Assembly: GCF_026914185.1 (NCBI RefSeq) | Contig: NC_070561.1 | Location: 7,626,001-7,690,000, forward strand | Source of the DNA: Puccinia triticina | Taxonomy: Eukaryota; Basidiomycota; Pucciniomycetes; Pucciniales; Pucciniaceae | Length of the DNA stretch: 64,000 nucleotides | Direction of reading: 5' to 3' | Part shown: piece by piece, positions 22,094 through 33,387 of the stretch | How positions within the stretch are numbered: position 1 is the stretch's first letter | Layout of the letters: every line of letters begins with the position of its first letter | Program-made: the position numbers and the translations under genes | The notes under the pieces: model-generated | The model's database searches: none | Told to the model about the DNA's origin: nothing | What the model saw: only the letters and a program-made list of their open reading frames with translations

Positions 22094-23823
22094 GCTGCTG
22101 ATGTTTTTTTTGTGCAGGAGATTCAATATACCAGTTATAAATTACAGAGGAATCAGATCTCAAGCTATTTTGGATGTGAGTTTTGAGAGAAAACGGCCTT
22201 ACATTCCCTCTGTCCTCTCTGAGGGTGACAATAGTGGTGGTATCCTTACCAACAGCTGTTCTGCCTAAATTCTGGAGACACAGAGAAACAAGACTGGAGA
22301 TGAGAAACTGAAAGATATCTTTTGAGTTGATTGCTTACCACTGGTGTAGGGTTTATCTTTTATATTTGGAGGAAAAACGCAGTAAGTCTCTGTTGCAGAG
22401 TGATGACAAAATAGTTCTGGACCAACCTTTGGTTGAGGCTAAAATTTGCAGCAAGTCATTGATCAGCTTTCCAAAGAATATAAAGCAATTTATATCACAG
22501 GCTTACAGTTTTCTGGGATTCAATCAGTTTGATGAAAGATGAGGGAATTGTCAGGATCAAAAAACTCCAAGATACAATGTTTGCAACCACAATATAGACT
22601 CACATTGCCCTGTGTACATGCATTCGCAGAGGAAAAAGGTTAGTGTTTCTTCTTTGTGATATTTTGAAAGGAAGATGTTAAGAATCATACCACAATTGTT
22701 GTCTTGAAGTGATTTTTGCCGTGGGGAGATCAGCTTCAATGTTCTTTGACTTGTATGATGTGAGGCATGAACTTACAGTATTAGTGATCTGTGGCGGAAA
22801 AAAAAAATCATTATCAAGTAGTCGGACTGAAGGAATAACCTCAATATGAGCACGTACATTCAGCTAACAGCACATCAGACCAGTTTTAAAAGAAATTCAG
22901 AAATTGTTATAGGTCATTTCCGGTGGGAGACTGATGAACTTACTGTCACAATCTTGAAAAAAAGTAACAGGTTGGTCAGCCTTAAGTTCACATAGTGCAA
23001 GTTTAACAGATTACTCACAAGCTCCTCCTCCTCCTCTTGCAACTGGGTTACTATAATGTCGGAGAGTTTTGCTGGACGTGGAGAAACTTTAGGAATTACG
23101 TTCCGATTTGCTGCAGCCCTCACAATCTCAAAAAAAAAGTACAAAAAGCAGAGCAACATATCAGGCTCTTGCTCACATAGGAGCTCAACAGACTACTCAC
23201 CTCGATTTCGAATTCCTCTTCCTCCTCCTCTGCGAATATAACATTGGGGACTTGCTTCAGAGCTAAAGGAGCTTTGGGAACTACGTTCCGAATGGGGGTG
23301 ATGGGTCCCTTTCCAACTATCGGAGTTAACTTTTGGCCTTTTGGGGGTTTTAGATCTGTGATTAATCTATTAGAATTTTACCATTGAGTTAGCACACCGG
23401 GAAGGACTAAAAAAAGCAGTGAACAACGTACCAAATTCAATCCGAACAAAGGAGGTCCAAGGCATCAAATTTTGAGGGGTAAAACAGTCAGAGCCATGTA
23501 CGCTTGTGGAAAACGGAGTCTGATCCGGCTCGCTCACCTGTACCACGTTGAGGCGACCGTTTGGAAAGCTTGAAAGCAGATGTGACCATGGCTGTCAAGT
23601 CGTTAGCAAAGTGTTCAGGAGCGCGGCTCTCGAAAATGCTGCCAGCCTTCATATGGTTAGAAACATGCGACCCGAGCGCATGGTGATAGTAATTGATAGA
23701 GCCAAACAGTAAGACCATCCAAGCACCGAAAACGAAGAACAGCCAAATCCATCGGCGATTATTCGCTTTCGGCTGGTTTTGTAAGCCTTGGATGCTTATA
23801 CGGAGCTGCGGTTTGGAACTCAT
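18091..23823 (-). CDS. Micro-exon gene: type II membrane/secreted low-complexity protein, ~29 exons
   Basis: Exons, 5' to 3': 23823-23538, 23355-23201, 23126-23019, 22952-22944, 22863-22858, 22788-22777, 22702-22691, 22609-22604, 22512-22507, 22438-22427, 22356-22339, 22271-22203, 22097-22056, 21985-21686, 21596-21591, 21508-21503, 21416-20931, 20867-20856, 20771-20766, 20691-20680, 20608-20603, 20529-20518, 20456-20445, 20278-20273, 20141-20133, 20046-20041, 19979-19851, 19790-19329, 19266-18091. The frame stays open throughout: 3,387 nt, 1,128 residues. Nineteen exons are 6-18 nt, each a multiple of 3 in phase 0. Most introns carry CTGAC/CTGAT/CTAAC branch sites. The N-terminus is short and basic, then one hydrophobic segment (about residues 25-44): a signal anchor. 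Next come Glu-run exons, a poly-Gln exon, a Pro/Gln exon, a Gly/Asn/Pro/Thr exon with L-G-x-x-D-x-L-G repeats, ~23-residue I-T-E-R-x-x-x-N-G repeats, P-K-T-P-P-K-T repeats and a 16-residue Pro/Lys/Asp repeat tail. I recognise no family. The 20278-20273, 22356-22339 and first-intron calls are the weakest. Confidence 0.75.
18128..18500 (-). repeat. 48-bp coding minisatellite (16-residue Pro-rich repeats)
   Basis: About 7.5 copies of a 48-bp unit (GGTCTGGAGATGG, then TTTAGGCCCTGGAGAGG, then GCTTGGGG on the plus strand) encode P-S-P-D-P-K-P-(D/N)-P-K-P-S-P-G-P-K at the C-terminus. Units differ by single bases, so copy number probably varies between strains. Confidence 0.9.
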
Positions 23824-24946
23824 AGGGACTGGAGGAAAGAAGATCCGATCAGATCAGTCATGAAGAAGTTGAATCCATAATGCCCTTAAATTTCACTGAC
23901 TTTCCTGAATCCGTGGAGAACTGGCTTGATTTAAAGTGTTTCTTCTCCCCTTCACAATATATTCCTTGGCGCGTGTACTTTGTAATCACAAGATGCGGAA
24001 GTATTGCTAAATCGATACTGGTGCAAAGGCTGAGTTGATGGCTGGGAAATCGCTAGGATAATTCTGGGATCAAGTCTAACACTTAGTTACAATTTATAAA
24101 GAAAGGTGGGATATTCAAGAGAAACGGCTACAAGGCAAGAATGTGTTGATGGTCCGTTGACAGAGGGTTTTTCATACAAGTGTTAATGATGAGACGGTAT
24201 TTGCAACCAGGTTCCAGAATGAGCTCGACCTTAGCCTAGTATCCAACACACGAGGATTAGGATAGTTACTGTCAAATGGGACCCGGTAGTACGGTGCGAC
24301 TGAGAAGCACCGTCACACGCTGTGCTCATTCGACTTTGTCTTGCGTAATTCCCAATTCATTTATTTCTCTTCCTGAACTCCAGGGAACAATACCGGCCTC
24401 GGTGGTAATTAGTATATCAACCAAGTTGCGGAGATCATTAGTTGAGCGATTTGACCCCGGCGGATGGCTACCGGACGTTGATTACGTGTCTCCAAGAAAC
24501 GAGACACCAGTGCACCAAGCCTAGCTCAACAGAGCCCTTTCATCGAGGGCAGACTGACATTCCGGCCGGGGAATTCCCTCTCAAGAGGAAAGAAACCGGG
24601 TGCGGAGTTTGTCGTCAAACCGCCCCGGGCAACAATTGGACATCAAATACGGTCCCATTCAGGCAAGACAGCCCATCTCCATCCCCCCGTCGGCCCACGG
24701 ACAGCCTCACAGCAGGGGGAATACGTCTCCATCGAGCCGTAGTTATGTAGGCCTGGCACACGGGCCGGCCCGTGCCAGGGCCCTATAGACCGTCCACAGA
24801 CGTCGACTTGCACCCGGCGTGTACTTGGAGCCCCAACGGGGGCTCCGCGTGTCACAAGTCCACCGAGTCCGACAACTGTTGTCGCCCGGCAAGAACATAC
24901 ACTCCACCGCCAGCAACAGCATACACCGTACATTTCAGAGCACAAG
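23824..24946. promoter_or_regulatory. Shared upstream region between divergent genes
   Basis: 1.1 kb between the ATGs of the micro-exon gene (minus) and XAP5 (plus). About 24270-24900 is GC-rich, with small inverted repeats such as GGGCCGGCCCGTGCC near 24762 and GGAGCCCC...GGGGCTCC near 24828-24847. No TATA box stands out for either gene, and no frame here is convincing. Confidence 0.4.
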
Positions 24947-26605
24947 ATGGCCTCATCCACTTCAGAGAAGCACCGCATTGGTAAATCAAGCATCTCAACC
25001 TTTGCTCTCGTATCAGCTGACCTGACACTTCTTTGCAGCGGTGCACGAGAAAAAACGGAAAGAAATGATGGTCAGTCTTGATTCCTCTGCGAACCTCAAG
25101 CCTATCCTAATCGCCAATGGCTCTTCTCTTCGAACCGCTTTGCAGGATGAGTTCGAGCGACAGAAGTCGGAGATGACTCGTGAGACCGACCGCAATCGAA
25201 CTGGGGCGGATCGTTTCGTCGGCAAATCTGACTCGATGGAAGAAAGTTTGAAGATGCAAACCGTCGGTCTAGTCAAGCTAGAAGACTTTCAGCAGAAACG
25301 GCAGGCTCTGGAAGAAGAAAAGATGCGCGAAGCGGCAAGATCCAATGAACTCAAGTCAGTCTCTGAAGGCCAACTACAGAAAAAAATCGGTTGCATAAAG
25401 ATTCCATCTTACATATCTTCTCGGTCGCTTTTTCTAGGGAGGATGAACCCAAAAAGAAGAAGAAAAAGAAGTCCAAGTACAATCTTTCATTCGCTATGGA
25501 CGAGGAGGAGGAAGTGACTGGAGCTACCGATAAAGCTTCCGTAGAGAAACAATGTGAGTGGGATTGGATCTACGCCTCCTCGCCCCCCCCAAAAACATCA
25601 TTGGAAGAGATATCCGAATTCAGCTCTGATTGTCCTATTGTGCAAGTCAACTTCAGCGACGACCTCATCCAAGAAAGGCCAATTTGGGAAAAACCCGGCT
25701 GTCGATACTTCCTTCCTACCGGACCGGGACCGTGAGGAACTTGATCGAAAAGAGCGCGAGGAACTCAGACAGAAATGGCTCAAGATGCAAGAAGCTATCA
25801 AGCAAGAGGATATTGAGATTACATACTCTTATTGGGACGGAACCGGCCATCGGAAAGAGGTGACTGTAGGTACCACCCCTACCAGTTATAATATGAGTAT
25901 TTGATGCTTCTCATTGACCCTTTCATGTCAACGGGATCTTTCGAACCAGTGCAAGAAAGGGGATAGCATCGCGACGTTTCTTGAGAAGGCCAGGACTCAA
26001 TGGCCCGAACTTCGTGGTGTCTCTGTTGCAGATATCCTATATGTCAAAGAAGATCTTATCATCCCTCATGTGAGCACTCTCATCTTCTATCGTCGTTTTA
26101 CACCTCAATCTGAAATCGCGTCTTTCCTTCTTGCTCTTCTCCTTAGCACCACACCTTCTATGACTTCATAGTAAATGTGAGTCGAATACCTGGTTCTCAA
26201 ACTGACAAGCCGATCTTCGTGAGGCTAATCGGATTCCAGTGAATGAAATAAACATTCTTCTCTCCACATATCAACCGAACCTTGCCAAAAAAAAAACAGA
26301 AAGCAAGAGGGAAATCAGGGCCTTTGTTCAACTTTGACGCTCATGATGACGTGCGCCTGGTTGCCGATGCGACGGTGGAGAAGGACGAAAGTCACGCGGG
26401 GAAAGTCGTCACTCGGGCTTGGTACAACCGATCAAAGCATATCTTTCCTGTAAGTGTCTCTGTCTCCCATCAACTTGACTTACTGTGGTCGGTACGGCCT
26501 TCCTCGGATTCCTCTAATTCATCACCGCTTGATTTCTCACAGGCTTCAAGATGGGAGCCGTATGTGCCTGGAAAGGACTATGGTGCTTACAAAATCAAAG
26601 GTTGA
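24947..26605 (+). CDS. XAP5: XAP5/FAM50 family protein
   Basis: Nine exons: 24947-24980, 25039-25070, 25146-25354, 25438-25553, 25657-25865, 25950-26069, 26147-26176, 26300-26449, 26543-26605, giving 320 residues against 339 in human FAM50A. An N-terminal charged coiled coil with V-G-L-V-K-L-E-D-F is followed by a Lys stretch and acidic run, then the conserved XAP5 domain: [72 protein letters not shown] and K-H-I-F-P-A-S-R-W-E-P-Y. The family is nuclear and linked to spliceosome C-complex function and chromatin. All exon joins keep the frame; two donors are GTCAGT. It is divergent from the micro-exon gene. Confidence 0.95.
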
Positions 26606-27307
26606 TTTCAACCTTAGTCCTCAATACAGCTTTGTAACTTCATGGCAAGATTTTCCTTTTCCCATTCATTTCTTTTTTGTAGTCTGTTTGCACGAAAATG
26701 TGAGCCCCTTCTTTCGGGATTCATCCCAGCATTTTTGGATAGGTGATTGTGGAAATATCACTACCATTGCCAACCAACCTGCCTGTGCAACGTACTGCTT
26801 TGTTTCGTGTATTGGTTTAACCAGGAGGTATGTACTCAATGTGATGGGCTGTGACAGCTGTCCTGTTTCTGCTCTTTCAAAGGAGGCAAACTTAGTCAGT
26901 CCTCCCTTTGGACTTGGCAGGCAAGTGCCCCTTGCGCGAAGCGCAATCCTCCAAAGGAGAGACTTTGGAATCACCGGCCAATTTTGGCTTGGAAGCTGAG
27001 GACAACTCCAACCCATTTGGCTGGTGTCAAACTTTAACACCAAACCACAAAAACATCTTGTAGGCCAAATTGCCCGCCGTGGTACCAAATTGAAGCCCTA
27101 GATCTTGCCTTCGAACGTAAATAGGCCACACATGAGCAACTCTCAAGAGCTTGTGAACCTACAAGGAAATCCGCCATAATGGACCCACAGTTACACATGA
27201 CATTTTTGGGGCCAGAAAATGCCATGCAGCTAACCATGGGCTGTTGAGATGGTTTTCTGGCCACTGTAAAAGTTTGGGGGGCTTTGGGCACCCCAATGGG
27301 GAGTAAT
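26606..27307. other. 3' flank of XAP5, no gene
   Basis: No frame is supported by splice sites or motifs. The minus frames at 26666-27088 and 27034-27513 run into the foldback element and show no domain. Confidence 0.5.
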
Positions 27308-28068
27308 AAATTTTCGGACTTATTTTGCACACTGCGAAAAACACTTTGCGCACTGCACAGTGCGCGGATTCCCAAACACTTCGCGCACTGCGGGTAAAAT
27401 ACGCAACTATTTGAAGATTTTTTTTTTGACCAATCAATAGAAAGGATTCCCATTTGGCTCTCTGAATCTTTTGGGAGTTTTTCGAAGCATTCTTCTATGT
27501 TAAAAAAAATCATTAAAACACAGAAGAAATGTAGGATTTGGGCGCCTAAAAAACAAGGTTCTCATAGCCCCAAAATTCCAAACCATTTATTGAGTAATGA
27601 AACATGTAAGAAAAACTACTTAAGAAGTTTTTAGCCACTTTTTGCAAGGATAAAGGTCTGAAAAATGAGGATAATTTAGATGCAATGTGCTAATATGTGG
27701 TGAAGTTTCTTATTTTTCAGACCCGTTTGCTTGCACAAAGTGGCTGAAAAGTTTTGAAGTAGCTTTTCTTACATGTTTCATTACTTAATAAATTATTTGA
27801 AATTTTTGGGCTATGGAACTTTGTTTTTAGGCGCCCAAATCCTACATTTCTTCTGGTTTTTAATAATTTTTTTAAACATAGAAGAATGCTTCGAAAAACT
27901 CCCAAAAAATTCAAAGAGGCCAATGGGAAGCCTGTCTATTGATTGGTCAAGAAAAATATTCAAAAAGTTGCGTAGTTTACCCACAGTGCGCGAAGTGTTT
28001 GGGAATCCGCGCACTGTGCAGTGCGCAAAGTGTTTTTTGCAGTGCGTGAAGTAAGTCCGTAAATTTTC
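27308..28068. mobile_element. ~760-bp foldback element with ~370-bp inverted arms
   Basis: 27308-27680 reads as the reverse complement of about 27700-28068, with perhaps 10-15% mismatch. Shared blocks include GCGCACTGCACAGTGCGCGG, TTCCCAAACACTTCGCGCAC, GACCAATCAATAGA and GGATTTGGGCGCC. The arms almost meet, so the whole unit is one long hairpin. A small relative (GCGCACTGCACAGTGC, then TTTTTTTGCAGTGTGCAAATTAAG) lies at about 43695-43740. No transposase is present. Confidence 0.75.
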
Positions 28069-28129
28069 AAGTATTTATGTCTTTTTTTGGAAAATTATAT
28101 TTCCAACTACATACCTTTCAGCACTTTCC

Positions 28130-28515
28130 ATTTCAACTTCAGCTACGCTAGACGTTAGCATAGAAAAAAGCTATGCTAACTGTTAGTGTAGGTTTTGTCT
28201 ATGCTAAACCTGGAGGAAAAAACTGGGCAGAAACAGCCCAGTTTCGTCCCCGCGCAACTACAGGGATGAAACTGGGCAGAAGTGATAGCCTGGTTTTGTT
28301 TCTGTAGTCACACAAAGACAGGGAAATAACTAGCCACTTGTTTCTACCCGGTTTCTCACGCCCTAGCGTAGCGGGTATTTTATCCCGCTACGCTACTGGC
28401 AGGGAAAAAAACTGTTAGTGGCCAATCCACTACACTAATGGTTAGTGAAGCAGATTTTTTTCTGCGCTAACGCTTTTTTTAACCTTAGCGCAGAAAAAAA
28501 AACTACAGCTTATTT
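28130..28515. repeat. GCTACGC/TTAGCGC word-rich repeat block 1
   Basis: Words such as G-C-T-A-C-G-C-T-A, T-A-G-C-G-T-A-G-C-G-G, G-T-T-A-G-T-G and T-G-C-G-C-T-A-A-C-G-C recur in both orientations with A/T spacers. Also an inverted pair C-T-G-G-G-C-A-G-A-A-A-C-A-G-C-C-C-A-G near 28227. It is the same word family as 39960-40340 and 42732-43667. 28520-29552 contains no gene; a GC-rich patch at 29240-29345 is unexplained. Confidence 0.6.
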
Positions 28516-29552
28516 TACCCATGAAAGTAAATCCCCACCGTTGGGCAAAGCTCAGGAGCTCAAATATGTTTTTTTGTTATCTATGTTGAAATAAATGTGT
28601 GAAAGGATAACTTCATTTGATTTCAGGATTCAGCCCATAAAGTTTGAGCCACCCATATGTAGTATCTGTATGCTAGTAGTGCCTTGTGTATAAGGATCTG
28701 GTCTCTACACTTATTACTGGTAGTCTTATCATAACTATTCTTTGCTAAAATCATGTATATTACTTACTAAAATTCTTCATTGTGAGCGCCTGAGATATCT
28801 CTGTCTTTTCAGTCCCTTGACCCCCTCAACAATAAAATCAAATACTGAAGGAATCAAAAACCAAACCTGAGAATCTATGCAATCAGCAGAAATCGTGTAT
28901 GAGGATGAGGATGGAGTCATGGCACACAATGTGATGACTTGAGTTATTATAACACAGCATGATATGCTGCAGCTGTGGCAGGAAATTTACTTCCAATATT
29001 TTCCGTCATAACGAGAATACTCTCTGGTGGGAACTGTGCACAGCTGAGCTCTTTATTCCAGCAAAATTAAAGGATGAGTGTGCTCAGTTCTACTCAAGCA
29101 CCCCAGATGTGAATGAGCATGCTATATAGTTGCATGGGAGTCACACTGAAATTCCAGCATAAGGTCAGCGTGTTTTACTTCATGCTGCCTGCCAGTTGAC
29201 CAGAAATTCTCTGATTTAATTAAGTCACTCTATTGGAGAGGGGACGCCGTGCTGCAAGGACCCTCGACCTGCTCGGGGGTGCGACTCGAGACGACCTCCG
29301 AAGAGGTCGCCGAAGGAAGTCGCTTCGCTTGCCCGAGGAGGGACTGGGCTAAGTTAGAGAAATTCTGCGGTTTACAAAATGTCAATGTTTGATTTCTAAA
29401 CTTTTGAATAGACGGCCGAAAAAACTAAGAATGTACGTCCAATTACAATGAGACCAGATAAATTACAAAGGTACATGAAAGAATTAATGAATTAAAACTA
29501 CTCGAGCCTCTTCTCGAAGCCGCTCATAACATGGGTTAGACGTATCAAACGC

Positions 29553-31901
29553 CTAGATGGGTAATCCGCCAATGATTCTACAGGCTGAAACGGTACCTGC
29601 ACCGCTGTCTCGGTATTCACGAATATCTAAATTCATTGTCATCAGTAAGGGTCGAAGTCTCGTTGAAAACTGGGGGGAGAGGGCTTTTGTGAGACTCACC
29701 AGGCCGAGTGAGATCGCACACAGGCAAGTTGAAACTGCACTGATCGTCAAATTTTACCGGATCGGTTCTTTTGAACGTGTGCATCAAATCAATCATTAGA
29801 ATAGAGTTATCTTTCCTGAATCCATTCTTATCCTCAGATCATCACGACTTAGAAAAATAATGAACACTACGCACGAATTCCACACGTCAAACTCAAATTT
29901 ACCGCTCTGTTTCTGACAATTCCACGCAGCTTCGGTCAAGGATTTCACGCTAAAGTTATACTTTTCGGTGACCAATTTAGCATTATGAACTTTTTTGATC
30001 ACATGTTTTCCTTTGACTTGAACGATATTCATCATTCTGCCAGAGTCGTCACAACCAAGTTTCAATGCTATTCCATGACCAAAATTTACTTCTTATGACG
30101 AGCTTGGACTAACACGTTGTCAGGTCCGCAATACGAAAGTACCTTATCTCCTCCCCATGCACCATTGGGACCAGCTCCGGTACATGGATCCTGTGAAATG
30201 AAGCTTGCATTAGCTAATTAACCAGGTGGTTGAAATGTCCCGTGCATATACGCACACTTCCACGGGTGATAAAGTAGTTCTAGTTTTTGAAGGTAAAAAC
30301 AGATCAACTTGGCCGTCCTATAGGTGGGACAGCTTGATTGAGCTAAGCGAACCTGTTGCTCCCAAATCGCTGCCAAAAGATGTAACTGGACTGCGACTTT
30401 CATTTCTGACTCTTTATCACCAGCAATATTGTCCAATTTTCCGTGAGCATTTTTACGAGTTTTGGAACGAGACATCAAGAAATTTCCGTCTTTCAGAACG
30501 CCATATATTCCGTTTTCAGTGCTAATACCGGCTTCAATTATCGATTGAGAAAGGTTGGCAATTGCCATTTGGGCCCGGTCTTGGCTCGTCGATAAAGCAT
30601 ACGAAAATGCAGTCCACTGAAGACAGAAGGCGTCAATTTTTGCAACCAAAGGTGATTAGGCATCAGTCAACAATTTTTACTCATCAGACTGCTCGGAAAA
30701 CGTATTTGATGAAACCAGTTCGTAAAATATAAGAGTTCTACCTTGTCATGTTGATTGACGGGGTTTTTCATAATGATGTCATCCATCAGGTTAGAGACCC
30801 CAGCAAAAAGACCGAATTCTCCTTGGACCAACTGGTATAACCATTTAGGGTAGGTAAGAAGACCCTCTGTAGGGATCACTTTTGCCAGAGCTGATGCAAA
30901 GGTCAAAATAGCTTTGATGATCGCCCAGGTATCGGGCAAGTCTGGATAGAAATCGTGAACCTGTCAAATGGGGACTTCAGAACCACATCATTCCTTTGTG
31001 ATTTTTTCAACACCATTGAAACAACTTCAAACTTACCAGTGAAGGAGCAACTCCTGCAGGCGTGAATTGGTCAAATAAGGCAGGTTTCTCGATCAATTGC
31101 AATTTCATCAGGTGTTATATCAACTGATCGTTATCTCTCACCTTGCATCATAGTCATAGCCCATCCAATAGACTGATAAGCTGCGTTCATAAAAGTGTTC
31201 CATTCTTGTGCTGCAACTAATATATACCACTCTTTTCCTCTTACGGGCTGACAAAGCTGATTAAGTGAGTTTTTTTTTTGTGGCATGGTCAGCGTCTCCT
31301 GCCCATTTTTTGCCAATGATTTATTCAACAAGTTACCTGATCCGCATAGCATAGTTTCTCTATTCCACAATCGAAATTCGTCAAGTTGACTTGATTGGCT
31401 AATTGCTTCAAGATGAAAAATGAGGAAAATTAGCTGATTTTCCCCGATTATAACTTGCATCGAGGGATTTTACGACGAAATCAAACCAAAAAAAAAAAAA
31501 TGAATTCATAAACATGCGGCTAGTACCATTAAGTTTACATTCTCGCCATTCCTATAGTCACGTAAAAATTCGTTCATCCCCAACTCCATCCATAACTTGG
31601 GGCTTAGAGGCCGGCTCAGACATTCGTCAAGTAAAACGGAGTCCGTCTCCTTTTGGGGGATACCGGTCGACGCATGATGCGAGGCGAGATATCGATGAGA
31701 GGGTCGAGTTGAAACCGAGGATAGATTATAGAAACTTTGTAGATCGGTTGAGTTCGACAGATTGTCCACCAATCGACCAGGACCATTGGGGATCGAAGCC
31801 GAATGAACAGTCTGAAGCTGATTGGAGATGAGAAGGGCAAGGACGACGAAAGAAAACGAAGATTTGGTTTGCGACAGATGTCCGGTGAAACATGAGAGCA
31901 T
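29553..31901 (-). CDS. Secreted DUF7872-family protein, 11 exons
   Basis: Exons: 31901-31527, 31405-31337, 31256-31142, 31053-31037, 30960-30742, 30616-30353, 30279-30256, 30190-30114, 30036-29875, 29767-29700, 29626-29553; 487 residues. Residues 1-35 form a signal peptide with the hydrophobic core F-S-F-V-V-L-A-L-L-I. Blocks I recall from the rust DUF7872 family appear in order: N-E-F-L-R-D-Y, L-T-N-F-D-C-G-I, L-C-Q-P-V-R-G-K-E-W-Y, L-P-D-T-W-A-I-I-K-A, M-K-N-P-V-N-Q-H-D-K, G-I-Y-G-V-L-K-D-G, G-P-N-G-A-W-G-G-D, E-A-A-W-N-C-Q, L-P-V-C-D-L-T-R-P and a terminal C-R-I-I-G-G-L-P-I. Every splice join restores these motifs, which supports the small exons (17 and 24 nt). Function is unknown; secretion by a plant parasite suggests a role at the host interface. 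A TATA-like box lies about 120 bp upstream. Confidence 0.88.
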
Positions 31902-32016
31902 GGATTTTAGAGCGGGGTCAGCTCAGAGGAAAGAAACATGAAAGTAACATGAAGAAGCACTGCAGAGCTTGACTACCAGCGGGGGGTAGATTGCTTTATT
32001 GCCAACACCATTGTCC

Positions 32017-32024
32017 CATATATA
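32017..32024 (-). promoter_or_regulatory. TATA-like box of the DUF7872-family gene
   Basis: TATATATG on the minus strand, about 120 bp upstream of the ATG at 31901. Position and sequence fit a core promoter. Confidence 0.5.
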
Positions 32025-32099
32025 CTGACAGACAGAAACGTCACTCCGGCAGATCCAGCGGAGTGCACGACTTCCGAGAGTCAGGTAAAACACCAGCTC

Positions 32100-33380
32100 A
32101 GTCCCGGGACCGGCCTGGCTATGGTTATGTAGAGTCGCTAGATTGAAACCGCAATATCGTTATGTCCCTGTACTCGATGACAGGAGCTTCACCCTACTCT
32201 CTCGCCCATGGGCGCAAGAGAAAGTGTACAACTTCGACGAGAGCCTACCGCAGAAACCCACGTGATTGTCACGGATGGCCCTCGGTGGTATGAGGCCCTC
32301 CGCTTATGGTCCACTCGCGCACGTGGGCAACATCAAGTGCGCTCGACGGTGACTTGTCACCCCGTGGGCACCAAGGCCCACGTTGGCTGGTGAAGATTCA
32401 TACCCCGGCCCTCCCCGAACCGGGAACGGGATGGCGGCTCGGGTGTGGATCGAACCCAAGTGCAAGCTGTGGCGCTCCACGTGGGGACCCACGGAGCGCA
32501 CTTGCGGTGTATATCATTGCCCACGTATCCGAATCGTCTCGGCTTCCTACCCCTTCAAACCAAACTGTGTGTCGTTATGGATCCGATCTTTCCCCCGTTT
32601 TTCCCTCCTTCTGAACTCTACACACCGTCCACAGGCCGAACGTGGTCCGATCTGGAGTCTCGAAGGGAAGCCTGGCTCAAATACGATCCTACCTATGATC
32701 TGCCCCCGAGGGTCCGAACGGTCTCGAGACCGCACACTTCGCTCGGTCACAGGCCCACAAGGGCGGGGAGGAGAAAGTCAAGTCCACTGGCGACGGCCGT
32801 CGGCCGATGGAGCGCAGACGGAGCGATACTGGCCCACCATGACCCGCCACCAACACTGACGCAGGCCAACATCCCGGCGGCCCCGGTGGAGGGTCTGAAT
32901 CCACCGCTTCAAAGCCCAGCTACTCGGCCGCACTGCTTACTTGCACCTGGCGCCCATCAGCATCGTCCCCCAGACAAAAGTGGATAGAGTCTGTTGGAAA
33001 TGATATTTTCATTTCATTCATCTGCAAAGAGAAAAAAAAAAAAGAGAGAAAGAAGGATACTGTAAGTTTAATTGGAGCAGCAGGCACAAGTGTCAAGGTG
33101 TGTCAGAAAGGGGATGAGGAAAGAATCCTTCTAACTGCTGCTACTCTAGGCTGAATAGAAAATAGAACTGAAATACAAGGTGCAAAAGTGTGTGACATGT
33201 GAGAGAAATGAAGGCTCAAAACCCACAACATGATGAGAACTCTCAACATCAACAATCTGGATCAATATCCAAAATAAATGGCAAGAACATGCCAGAAAGG
33301 GATATTCACATGAGAAGCCATCCTGAGTACCAAGAAAGCTGGGCCGCCATGCTAATACTAAGCTATTTGGCCAAATTCAA
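32100..33380. other. GC-rich then AT-rich intergenic sequence, no gene called
   Basis: 32200-32990 is GC-rich and has overlapping open frames on both strands, none with a domain, a signal peptide or splice support. A hairpin lies at about 32489-32518 (GCGCTCCACGTGGGG...GGAGCGC). On the minus strand GGTTCGATCC near 32450 resembles a Pol III B box without a partner A box. 33000-33380 is AT-rich and empty. Confidence 0.4.
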
Positions 33381-33387
33381 TTAGCAT

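Noticed and set aside
32208..32987. Several overlapping plus-strand frames of 60-180 codons
   Set aside because: GC-rich DNA opens several frames on both strands at once; none has motif or signal peptide.
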